NCBI GenBank assembly: GCA_013407085.1
Contig: JACCGJ010018281.1
Coordinates: 248,001-312,000 of the forward strand
Direction of reading: 5' to 3'
Source of the DNA: Atriophallophorus winterbourni
Taxonomy: Eukaryota; Platyhelminthes; Trematoda; Plagiorchiida; Microphallidae
DNA length: 64,000 nt
This document shows positions 55,451 through 64,000 of this stretch, piece after piece. A program made the translations under genes and the position numbers. The number at the start of each line of letters is the position of its first letter. The stretch's first letter is position 1. A model generated the notes under the pieces. That model was not told the origin of the DNA. It saw only the letters and a program-made list of their open reading frames with translations, and ran no database searches.

Positions 55451-57823
55451 CTGAAACAGGGAGTACAATGAGTTGGGAGAGGGAACACAAGAGGCAATGT
55501 TGCTCGACAGCATACGCGGTTCAAAATAAAGGGAAAACTTTTAAATATGCTTTCACCGGATGCACTGAGTACGGCCATATGGTATGGTATGAAAGCACAA
55601 GCCTGATCCAGGCAAAGTGCCGCACATTCAGAGACTGCACGTGGGCTAAGATACTGTCAGGTTGCCCAGGCCTAGACAGATAGATGAAAGTAAAAATGGA
55701 AATAGCAGTGAGACTCCAGCGTGTTTCAGAATGCAGCTCACTACCGGCGGCCAATCAATCTAGCACGGTGTTAGCCGCACAGCACAAAAGTACTGTACAA
55801 TTGCACATCTGTGATATTCGGTACATGCCACCGAAGAAATGTCGTCCATCATGGTGATGATAGTGACATCAATCGCGATGGGCTGTGTCTAGTTTGAACA
55901 ACATTTGTTCACGATGATGAATTTGGTTTCGCGTCAGCAATGGTATAGTGAATGTAGTAAGAAGCAAGTTAACATAGCCGATCACCCCTCTTTTTGAGAA
56001 CCTCTTAAGATATCAACCGCAGGCAACAAGTTGTTCACAAACATGGGATCATCAATCTTAATCAAGTTGTTGCAACTTTAGAACACATTAGGCATTAGAG
56101 CAACATGGAATAAATTGATTGCGAACAAAAAACGTTGACTTACCAATATCGTGTTGCTTCAAAAGCTGATCTAGTTCTGGCAGGTAGGATGATACAAGAT
56201 CACATAGCACAGCCTGATCCGCTTGCACTCCCAACAGACTGACAGAGGAATAGTAGGATGGCGGAAGAATATCCTCGATAATGCTGCACATAATCCAAAA
56301 CGCGTTCTCCTCTTCCAAACACAGCAATAAAGTTGCAGCGATCTGTAAGCGTTAAAACGGTTTCAACAGGTGACGCACAAGCGCATCTTGTTTACCATCC
56401 TTCCACTGTTTATAGCGCATGCGGATCCTGATCCTACTGTCCCTACCTGATGAGTGCAAACAACGCGAAACCGGTCGTGGGTGTGTGATGGAAATGCATG
56501 CAAATGAGCTTTTTTGGTTTCAACAGATGTTTTAATTCAAAGGCACCATGTGCTTTTTTAGCACTGGTTCAGTCTGATCGCGCTCATGGGTTCGGAATTA
56601 TACACAAAACTCTCATCGATTGACTGCAAACAAGCGGAATCGACAGGCCAGACATACTCGAATGCAAACGATACAATTGACAAGTATAGTGTGGAAAGAC
56701 GGCCGATCGCAAATAATCGAGAACAGATTTTGTTCGGGGCTCCATGGGAAACATTACACAATAAAGTGGGGACACGTTAACGTATCAAACTTGTAATATA
56801 CAAAAATCAAGAACACGAGACAGGGTCGCATAAATGGAAACTTACCAGACCCATGCCCTGACAATAACCAACATCCACATAAAGCCAAGCCAAAGAACGC
56901 AAAACGCGACGAAGGCGTGAAATGCCAGTCGAATCCGCGGAGGAAAAACACAGGTTATTTGGAAGAGTACGAAGTAAGTCCTAGAATTAAACAAACGAAA
57001 ATTCAATGAAAAGTCCGCCTGGTCTTCGCGATGAGTTACTGTGTAACGTGGATCGTCTAGTTACCTTCTCAATCTGTGGACCAGCCTTCAATCTCTCCAT
57101 GGAACTCAATTGAACCAAATCGGCGTACGTGATTGGTGGGTCACGTTTTTTAGCTTCCCGTGACTTGTTCAACGTTCCGAGTATGCGAGGCCAGACGTGC
57201 GGGCGGATGGAATGTGGAATTCCCAACTGCTCTGTAGGCTCGGTCAAAGTCAATACGTCTATGGCCTGTCCACGAACGAGGTCAGTCAGTCTGGGAGACG
57301 GTCCCAAAATCGAATGCACACGGGACCATAATTGGTCATCATCTTCATTTAGAGAGGTGCCCACAGCAGCGGTGTACTGATTGTCGAAATCGTCCAAACT
57401 GGATGTACCCAAAGTATGCGTGTAGGAAAATTCTAAACAAGTGATCCACGCACGTCTGTTTGCGGATGATTCTAGGAACGGTTGTCTGGCTTCTGTTGAG
57501 AAAAAATGGGGAAAAACGACCATCAAGATCTTAAATAAACGATACTCTCTATTAAAAAGATTACAGGGAGAATTCAAGTGATGGGTGTAGCAAAAATTAC
57601 CTGAATCGTTGACGAGAAAGCCAAATTCATCGTAATATTGTGCCTCTGAGATTTGCTCCACAGACTCATCCAGATCACTCAAATCGAAATCAATGGAAGG
57701 TATTAGAGACGAAACGAGAGCACTAAATGGCCTGCTCAGTCTCTCGGGAATTTCACGATGACTCGCTTCATTCGTATCGTCAATCGCATCAATCACATCG
57801 GTTGTCATGAATGCTGAAACCAT
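55305..57823 (-). CDS. SGSM3: SGSM3-type TBC-domain RabGAP, 5' coding exons
   Basis: SGSM3 (RUTBC3) is a GTPase-activating protein with TBC, SH3 and RUN domains that acts on Rab proteins. Coding exons in transcript order are 57823-57601, 57492-57065, 56980-56846, 56342-56144 and 55450-55305. All have GT..AG borders, and the phases join into 377 codons. The N-terminus carries YYDEFGFLV, as in SGSM3. The TBC domain starts near [17 protein letters not shown]. It has the arginine finger (QIEKDLLRTLP) and glutamine finger (YCQGMGL) on either side of [31 protein letters not shown] and [19 protein letters not shown] complete the domain. The SH3 and RUN exons were not found, so the gene is partial here. 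The start may be ATG at 57823 or 57808, because an acceptor-like ttcag lies between them. Confidence 0.88.
55575..55812 (-). repeat. SINE-1 copy in SGSM3-like intron
   Basis: Near full-length minus-oriented copy between exons D and E, preceded by short ATGGT repeats at the tail side. Confidence 0.8.
56144..56342 (-). CDS. SGSM3: SGSM3-like exon D
   Basis: [16 protein letters not shown] through LKQHDI, between cttacag and gtaagt, ending in phase 1. Confidence 0.9.
56365..56530 (+). repeat. Single hammerhead-bearing unit in SGSM3-like intron
   Basis: Matches the 16.9-17.5 kb units from gcgcatcttgtttaccatcc to gcatgcaaatgagctttttt. It is antisense to the host gene, between exons C and D. Confidence 0.75.
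56442..56481 (+). ncRNA. Hammerhead ribozyme motif 4, core intact
   Basis: CTGATGA lies at 56447-56453, GAAA at 56467-56470 and GGTC at 56473-56476. Stem I pairs CCTAC (56442-56446) with GTGGG (56477-56481), with one G-U. Stem II is GTG/CGC with one G-U around a 7-base loop. Stem III would be ACC/GGT with no loop, a self-complementary end that could work as a dimer. Cleavage is predicted after 56476. Confidence 0.75.
56846..56980 (-). CDS. SGSM3: SGSM3-like exon C (catalytic fingers)
   Basis: Forty-five codons, DLLRTLPNN to YCQGMGL, between ttctag and gtaagt. It carries the catalytic Arg and Gln. Confidence 0.9.
57065..57492 (-). CDS. SGSM3: SGSM3-like exon B
   Basis: Starts after tctcaacag with [10 protein letters not shown] and ends QIEK before gtaact. 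It holds the linker and the first part of the TBC domain. Confidence 0.87.
57601..57823 (-). CDS. SGSM3: SGSM3-like exon A
   Basis: Encodes the N-terminus through [16 protein letters not shown] and [12 protein letters not shown]. The donor is gtaatt and it ends in phase 1. Confidence 0.8.
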
Positions 57824-57904
57824 CAAACGAGATCGTATTCAATTAGAATTACACTGGAAATTGAAGTTTGAGCACGAGGGGATCATATAGCCGATAACAG
57901 AATG

Positions 57905-58115
57905 TTGATGTGAGAAATTTCAAACCTGATCCAAGCAAAGTACCACACAGTCATTGACTGAACGTGGGATAAAATACCGTCAGGTATGGGGGTGAAAATA
58001 GAAATCGTGGTGAGACATCCAGCGTGTTTCCGCATGCACCTCACTAACATTGGCAAAGCAACTTGGCACAGTGTTCGCTGCACAACACTGATGTACTACG
58101 AGATTGCACATTCAT
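57905..58115 (-). repeat. SINE-1 copy, diverged
   Basis: Minus-oriented copy just upstream of the SGSM3-like gene. The tail region is poor. Confidence 0.7.
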
Positions 58116-58124
58116 GCGGATGTT

Positions 58125-58235
58125 GCTTCCAAAAGCTCATTTGCACGCATTTCCATCACACACACCCCACGACCAGTTTTGTGCTGTTTGCGCTCATCAG
58201 GTAGGGACAATATAATCAGGATCTGCAGTGGGCCG
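58125..58235 (-). repeat. Hammerhead-bearing unit, minus strand
   Basis: The reverse complement runs from a ggatcctgat-like block through the ribozyme to gcgtgcaaatgagctttt, as in the other units. Confidence 0.65.
58166..58206 (-). ncRNA. Hammerhead ribozyme motif 5, core mutated
   Basis: On the minus strand CTGATGA (58200-58194) and the GGTC cleavage site ending at 58171 are intact. CCCTAC can pair with GTGGGG. The second core box reads AAAA instead of GAAA, a change at a catalytic G. Confidence 0.6.
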
Positions 58236-59119
58236 AGGTACGATCACAGTTATGATGTATACTCTCTGAAACAAATGGTTCACAATGTTCAAAATCACCT
58301 ACATGCGCAAAGCTTTTGAGTTGATCAGATAGCACCGACAGACATTAGGCACAACCGGTGTGAAGCCCATAACAAAAATTGATGAGGCTAAATCGCAAAT
58401 ATGGATGATCATTTCTGCTTTGAGACTACTTGTTATTTTTTTCTGAATATGCCTGAGAAAGTAGAGCACCCCGGTTCATGTGCAACCTTCAATGATAAAA
58501 GTTTAACTGAATCAACGGCTATGCTTTTAAGTGTTTTTATTACCAGGTCATCTGGATCACAAAGTCGGCGCTCGTACCCCCTATATTACGTGTTCTAACC
58601 CACTGAACAGGATGATGACAATTCGCTGAATGACATTATATTTAGCATGTTGAATGCGATGGCGAAAACTGCCATTTTCTATAATTTCAATCCTTTATAT
58701 CAAACTATCGACATCGTCTGCAAAGAAAATAACACTAAGAGTAATTCTTATGCTGTTTTTAAATATTCTCTAATATTTTCTAAAGCGACCCACCGGTGGG
58801 TCGTATCGCACTCAACGTGTTAATGCGACCGACTCTACCACCTTTATCAGACGACTTTGTTCATAGCTCGAATTAACAACTTACGAACGTCGTTGGAAGT
58901 TGAAATCACTAGACTCACCATTCAATTTTATTAGTTGGCGAAAGGTCCATATGTTTGTACACGGTTAACATGTTGGTTTTCGCTTGACCACCATAAAACC
59001 ATCCCCAAGTAAAAAGGAAGATAAAAACTACAGTCTATCGAGAACCCATCGATACAGACGACGTCTTGCGATACGCCTTACAGCTTCTGAGACCGGTTTT
59101 TATGTTCATCACTTAGTTG
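58236..59119. other. Spacer, nothing recognised
   Basis: AT-rich, with no supported gene or repeat. Confidence 0.4.
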
Positions 59120-59276
59120 GTGCACACCACCACTTTCTGTCAACTCCCTGCTGCCTTGCAGGTTGCACTTGCTTGTGCAAAGGCTAGAGAAGCTGACTCG
59201 AACAAACGCCGAGTGGTGCTGGGGAAGCCGACTCATCCTCCAGGAGGAGATAGTCGCACAAAAGTAAGTAAGTAAG
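59120..59276 (+). repeat. S2 retroposon 3' part
   Basis: Matches the 3' part of the S2 copies and ends with the stem-loop tcctccaggaggaga, gtcgcacaaaa and a clean GTAA repeat tail. Confidence 0.75.
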
Positions 59277-59397
59277 TCATCACTTAGTCCATTTTCCATA
59301 AGATAGAACACCTATGCGGCGATGAACATGAACGAAAACAGACTGATCGTAATGCTACCCAACGCCTCTTAGACCACGGTTAGCTGAAACGTTATGT

Positions 59398-59650
59398 AAA
59401 AAGCCTATTGATGAGGGTAAAATACCCATCTGCGAAATCAGCGAAGAATTGGCGAGATACGGTTTGTATACAGTATATTAAAGGTACATTAGAAGCAATC
59501 AGTAGACTCTTGAACCTGGCGTCCATACGTATGACGAATAGCAAAGGGAAAACTATCCGTTCGACACTAGTGCACCTTAAGGATAAGATACCTTTATCAA
59601 GCGTCAAGAACAGCATCTACGGAATCGAATGTACTATTAAATATTGAGAG
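59398..59650 (+). mobile_element. Penelope-like element fragment
   Basis: The frame reads VCIQYIKGTLEAISRLLN, then IRSTLVHLKDKIPLSS and IYGIECTIKY with a stop. The order YIKG..I.R.L, then TL..KDK.P, then IY.I.C is the region leading into the GIY-YIG domain of Penelope-like retroelements. The GIY-YIG catalytic part and the RT are missing. Confidence 0.6.
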
Positions 59651-60569
59651 GTAGTAATCCAGCAACAGCACGCCATTTTCTTTGCGGTTTTCATTTTCAT
59701 GTATCATAAGCTTTCTTCGTCACACCCTTTGAAAGTATACAAGGTTAACAAATCAATTCAGGAAGATGCCTGCAACATGGCCGCCAGTGAACACTGAGAC
59801 AAAGCTTGGACCGAAAGCGTATTCTTCAGCTTCCGTAGCATACGCGTTCCATGAGCGAATTCATGTTTGCACACATTAACCATGTTTCGTAATAAACCAG
59901 TATGCAACTGATTATCTGTTGAACAGCCTTGGCATATGCTGGTGTTGATTCGTTTAACCAGGGTTGATGAAGCAAACAACCGGCATATGAATGTTGAACG
60001 TTTTGGATGAAAAAGCCATTGGAGTTAAGGCCGGTTGCGTCTGGAGGATGGAGTGCTACTTAATTGGCTCCCTGTTATGGCTACCACCCTTGGTCTCACG
60101 AATCTTCTCTGTCAAGTAATGCTGAATCAATCGTGTACACCTTGCATCGCGCGGAAACCGTACCTTAACGTAATGTAAAGGTTAGTGTTTCTCTCTGACC
60201 AATCGAGCTTAACTAAGTGGTGTCCTCCCGGCATAAGCTACTAATACCTGGTAGGTCGGTGGATAGAGGTCAGGTTAACACAGTATCAGCCAACTGCCTA
60301 GTGAGTAAGGCTCTTTAGCTTTGGTCGAAGACACTAATTGTTATGCTGTCTAGACGTGGACCTCCTGGCAATATCTCAGATTACATACCAGCGTGACAAT
60401 CACAATTAACTTCAACTTCATAATGTATCGGCCGTTGCGCACAATAAATCACTTCGCTAGCTACTGCTGTTCCCACTTTTTATCTTTTTCTGTCCACACC
60501 CCTTCCGCGCTTATAATGTTTATGCTTCAGGATCCAGTGTGATGAGCGACCGACCTAAACCTTTTCGAA
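59651..60569. other. Spacer, nothing firmly recognised
   Basis: A minus-strand frame at 59758-59979 has no family support. The block cacccttggtctcacgaa near 60085 recurs near 61955, suggesting a diverged repeat. Confidence 0.35.
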
Positions 60570-60812
60570 GCATGGTATGGTATGATGGCATGATAGCACA
60601 AGCCTGATCCAGGCAGAGTGCCGCAGAGTCACAGACTGCACGTGGGCTAAGATACTGTCAGGTTTCCTAGGCCTAGGCAGATATGAGGGAGAAAAAAGAA
60701 CGGGAAATGGTAGTGAGACTCCAACCTGGTTAAGCATGCAGCTCACTACCTCTGGCCAATCAATTTAGCACGATGTTAGCCGCACAGCACAAAGTAATGC
60801 ACGAGTGGACAT
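60570..60812 (-). repeat. SINE-1 copy
   Basis: Near full-length minus-oriented copy with hairpin arms ggtagtgag and ctcactacc. Confidence 0.8.
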
Positions 60813-61060
60813 CCATGCAACTCGAATCTCATTTTATAAAACCGCGTACGTGTGTATACATAGGCGCCATGAATGTGTCTGTCAGGCTAGCAAGCTGATC
60901 TAGTCCTCTGTCTATATACGTCGTTTCTCGATGCTTGTCAGAGACAATACTTTATGATGCCTTTAAGATAATCGATTTGACTGCACAAACCCTTTCCAAC
61001 AGGTACTTTTTGCGCTGCTCATATGACTTATGCAAGCGGGTGTAGGTATAATCAAAACTT

Positions 61061-61200
61061 TGCTGGAGTCTCACTACCATTTTCTGTTCTATTTTCTTTC
61101 TTATCTGTCTATGCACAAGCAACCTGACAGTATCTTTACCCACGTGCAGTCTCTGACTGTGCGGCACTTTGCCTGGATCAGGCTTGTGTTTTCAGACCAT
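61061..61200 (+). repeat. SINE-1 3' half
   Basis: Starts in the hairpin (gagtctcactaccatt) and ends tcaggcttgtgttttcaga. Confidence 0.75.
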
Positions 61201-61299
61201 GCCATAACTTCACGTACAGAAACCTCATTTATTAACTGGATTCCGGTCATTAGCAGGATCTGTGTCGCAGCTAGCTACTTCTGTCAATCTAGTATTGCA

Positions 61300-61525
61300 C
61301 GGATGTGCAATTGTGAGGTGCTTTTGTGTTGTGTGGCTAAAACCGTGCTAAATTTATTAATCACCCGTAATGAGCTGCATGCTGAAATACGCTGGAGTCT
61401 CACTACAATTTCTATTTTCTATCTCATATCTGCCTAGGCCTGGGCAACCAGACAGTATCTCAGCTTACGTACAGTCCCTGACTGTGCGGCACTTTGCCTA
61501 GACAAGGCTTGTGCTTTTATACACA
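61300..61525 (+). repeat. SINE-1 copy
   Basis: Near full-length, from cggatgtgcaattgtgagg to ggcttgtgcttttatacac. Confidence 0.8.
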
Positions 61526-62379
61526 ATGTAAGAGTTAAGACGCGGTCGTAAATCGTATGCCGAACGCCTACATCTGGAGGAGGTGGAAATTGCTAAGAAA
61601 GGACGATTGGTATTCAATGAGGTAGATAGGGCAAAAATCTCCACAAACTGGCACCCAGCACTGATGCGAATGCAAAAAGTTCTTATTCATCATATACCTA
61701 ATAGATTAGTTTATTCTTTTCCTTCAACACTCGTTTAACCTTAACCCCATTAGTTATATACTTTTACGCAATTGGGCCAGTGGCAATTGACCTTGACCGT
61801 GTTTACTTGTGTTCAAGTGATATGCATACACCCCTTACTAGGTAAATCGACCACTGATGGCGGACATACCTACGTGATGTGATACACCATAGGTTTACTA
61901 TAGGTTGGTGGGTTAACGGCAACTTAGTCATGTTCCCCTGTATTGACTATCACCCTTGGTCTCACGAAGCTTGTGCCAGAAGTGGAACGTTACCCAAAGC
62001 TGCTCTAATCGATTGCACACAAAACTCTTTTCAGCAGAATTAGCGTGTTGTTTCAATTTCAAACTTCGACTCCTTTTATATATAATGGAATATTTATTAA
62101 AAATGTTATTTTGACATATTATGATTAATAACAGTCTATTAAATTTGAAATCATGATAAACGTTGTGAACACTGTAAATTAAGACGCAGCTCGTAATTTT
62201 GAATTAGGCGGAATTTACTGCTGCTTGGGTCGCCTTCAAAATTAACTTTTTCTTTATAGATGGCAGTAGAATGTGTTATGTACGCTATGGCATATTCCCT
62301 TCATTAACGTAGTCAATTTATTGACATGATTGTCATTTAGATGAATCATTATATTTAACGATCGATCGTCGTTCCAAAG
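61526..62379. other. Spacer, nothing recognised
   Basis: AT-rich. No gene or family repeat beyond the short block shared with 60085. Confidence 0.4.
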
Positions 62380-64000
62380 CAGCTTTTGATCGGATTTGAT
62401 AGGACCCTCCAGCGATCATAGCGGTGACGGAAACCTGGCTCTCACCTGAACAGGATGATTCCGAGCTGGTCCTTCCTGGATATAGACTCTTTCTCTCAGA
62501 TCGAAAAAATGCTAGAATTGGTGGTGGGGTTTCCTCATTCTTCCGAAAACATATTTTCGTCGCAGTGTTGGCACGCTTGCAGCAGACTGCCGGTATGGCT
62601 TAAAGTTTATGTTGACGTATAAGGACTGCAGCTTCATTTGCCACGATAGTTATCGTTCATCGATCTCTTAATACTCAGGCCAATGGTTTTATATCACAGA
62701 TATGTCAATATAGTAGATCCTCAAACTGCTTGATTATTGGCTATTTCAATGCTCCTAGTATTGACTGAACATCGCTAGAGGAAGGTTCTGTGTCATTTGA
62801 GCAGGACTTATTGGACGCTGTATTTGATGTGGGCCTCGTGCAGCATGTTTTCTTTCCGACCAGAGTTAGTCCTACTGAGTTTGAGTCCATTTTGGACTTG
62901 GTATTCACTCCCACGCAGTCCGATATTACTCAGCTTCGGACTGACGCTCCGTTAGGCTGTATTGATCATGCCACCTTAATTTTATTTGGAAACGCAACAC
63001 TGGCTGGGTACCAGATCCAATTCCCAAAAGAAATTTTAGATAAGCTGACTCAAAAGAAAATAGAGCACTTTCTTGTGGTGTGTGGGCGTTGGTGTTCACA
63101 ACAACATGGATTCAAAAAAATTAGTGTGCTTTGATTGATTCTGGTCGAGCGGTCGATGTCATTTTTATCGACTTCAGTAAGGCGTTCGACCGCGTGCCCC
63201 ACCGCCGATTGCTCATCAAGCTGGAGGGTTTGGGTATTCAAGGTTGTGTACTTAAGTGGATCGATGCATTCATCTCCGGGCGATCAAACCGTGTAGAAAT
63301 TAATGGAGTTTCGTCTTCAGAGATGATAGCAAGCACCGGTGTGCCACAAGAATCTGTCCTTGGCTCACTGTTATTCAAAATTTTCGTGAATGATATTCCG
63401 GACACGGTAGCTATTGATTGTCTTGATGATCTGAAACTGTGGGCCTCTGTCAGTTCCCGCGATGGCCTTAAGCAAATTCAACAAGCAGTTGATGACTTAG
63501 GTAGCTGGACACATCGCTGGTCCTTGCCTATAAATTAGGACAAGACAGTGGTCATGCGCATATACTCCGATGACACTGGTGTTGAATACTTTCTTGGAGG
63601 TAAGCCTATTAGAGCGGTGATGGTCGAAAAAGACTTAAGGATTCTGGTGATGGATTCCTTGAAGTTGAAGGCTGACACTTGGCAGAGATTAGACAGCGCT
63701 ACCAGGATGCTCTGGGTGATTCGGCATTTATTTGGGACCATTACCCCGCAAATGTTCCAGACACTTCTCTCTGCGTATGTTCGTCCTCTGTTGGAATATG
63801 GGCTTCCTGTTGCATTTTCTCATTCTGAAGGCGAATGCGACTCGTTTGAGAGGGTACAAAGGAGGGGCACTAAAATTGTTTGTGGATGCGCCAACTCGCG
63901 TACGAGCATATGAGGAGCTTACTGAAACTCTACCCCATAGAACTTCGAAGGGAACGATTTGACCTGCTCCTGACACACAGTATTCTTGTCAGTCAATATG
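62380..64000 (+). mobile_element. CR1-like LINE, internally deleted, cut by window edge
   Basis: The endonuclease runs from about 62405 (IIAVTETWLSPEQDDSELV-like) through ESILDLVFTPTQSD near 62885 to about 63050. The sequence then jumps to SQQHGFK near 63095 and, after a shift, to RT at 63131 (VDVIFIDFSKAFDRVPHRR, STGVPQESVLGSLLFKIFVND). In the catalytic region DCLDDLKLW replaces the usual F/YADD. The thumb region at 63548-63913 has LLSAYVRPLLEYGLP. The linker is missing. The element continues past the window. Confidence 0.8.

Noticed and set aside
59758..59979. 73-codon minus-strand frame with cysteine residues
   Set aside because: No domain, splice site or neighbouring exon supports it.

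Overview
The window reads as a piece of a flatworm nuclear genome, most likely a digenean trematode. The reasons are two spliced, animal-type genes with canonical GT..AG introns, and introns and spacers packed with decayed RTE-like and CR1-like LINEs, SINEs, a Ty3/Gypsy element and hammerhead-ribozyme repeats. The species call is inference. No rRNA or tRNA genes, CRISPR arrays or bacterial-type operons were seen.

Host genes. (1) A complete SEH1 nucleoporin homologue (WD40 repeat) lies on the minus strand, 38763 down to 26085. It has seven exons whose phases fit exactly: 1332 nt, 443 aa plus stop. (2) The first five coding exons of an SGSM3-type TBC-domain RabGAP lie on the minus strand, 57823 to 55305. 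Both catalytic fingers are present, but the SH3/RUN exons expected further 3' were not found between this gene and SEH1. (3) Two orphan 3'-terminal-exon candidates lie on the plus strand, at 13026-13365 and 15721-16263. Neither was recognised.

Layout. 1-12.1 kb is a graveyard of LINEs (one RTE-like, four CR1-like) with a foldback repeat at 7.2-7.5 kb. 12.1-16.3 kb is low in repeats and holds the orphan exons. 16.85-17.55 kb is a tandem array of about 230-bp units, each carrying a hammerhead-ribozyme motif. 17.9-21 kb holds LTR-like repeats and a Penelope-like fragment. 21.1-23.8 kb is an RTE-like LINE. 25.7-38.8 kb is SEH1, whose introns hold a pogo/Tigger-like DNA transposon remnant, SINEs and a nested RTE/CR1/SINE mosaic. 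39.6-43.1 kb is CR1 and SINE sequence. 43.1-45.8 kb is the best-preserved RTE-like LINE. 45.9-46.8 kb is a second RTE-like fragment. 46.8-52.7 kb is a young Gypsy element with a CR1 fragment inserted in its RNase H region. 53.3-53.5 kb is a possible solo LTR. 54.2-55.2 kb is an internally deleted RTE-like copy. 55.3-57.8 kb is the SGSM3-like gene. 57.9-62 kb holds SINEs, hammerhead and Penelope fragments. 62.4-64 kb is a CR1-like LINE cut by the window edge.

How the parts relate. Two non-autonomous retroposon families recur. SINE-1 has a (CATA)n tail and a conserved hairpin. Family S2 (about 560 bp) shares its 3' end, a stem-loop plus a GTAA-type tail, with the RTE-like LINEs, which suggests RTE machinery moves it. 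The hammerhead units resemble animal retrozymes or the ribozymes of Penelope-like elements. Remnants of a Penelope-like element occur in the same window. The copy at 56442-56481 keeps every core nucleotide I could check.
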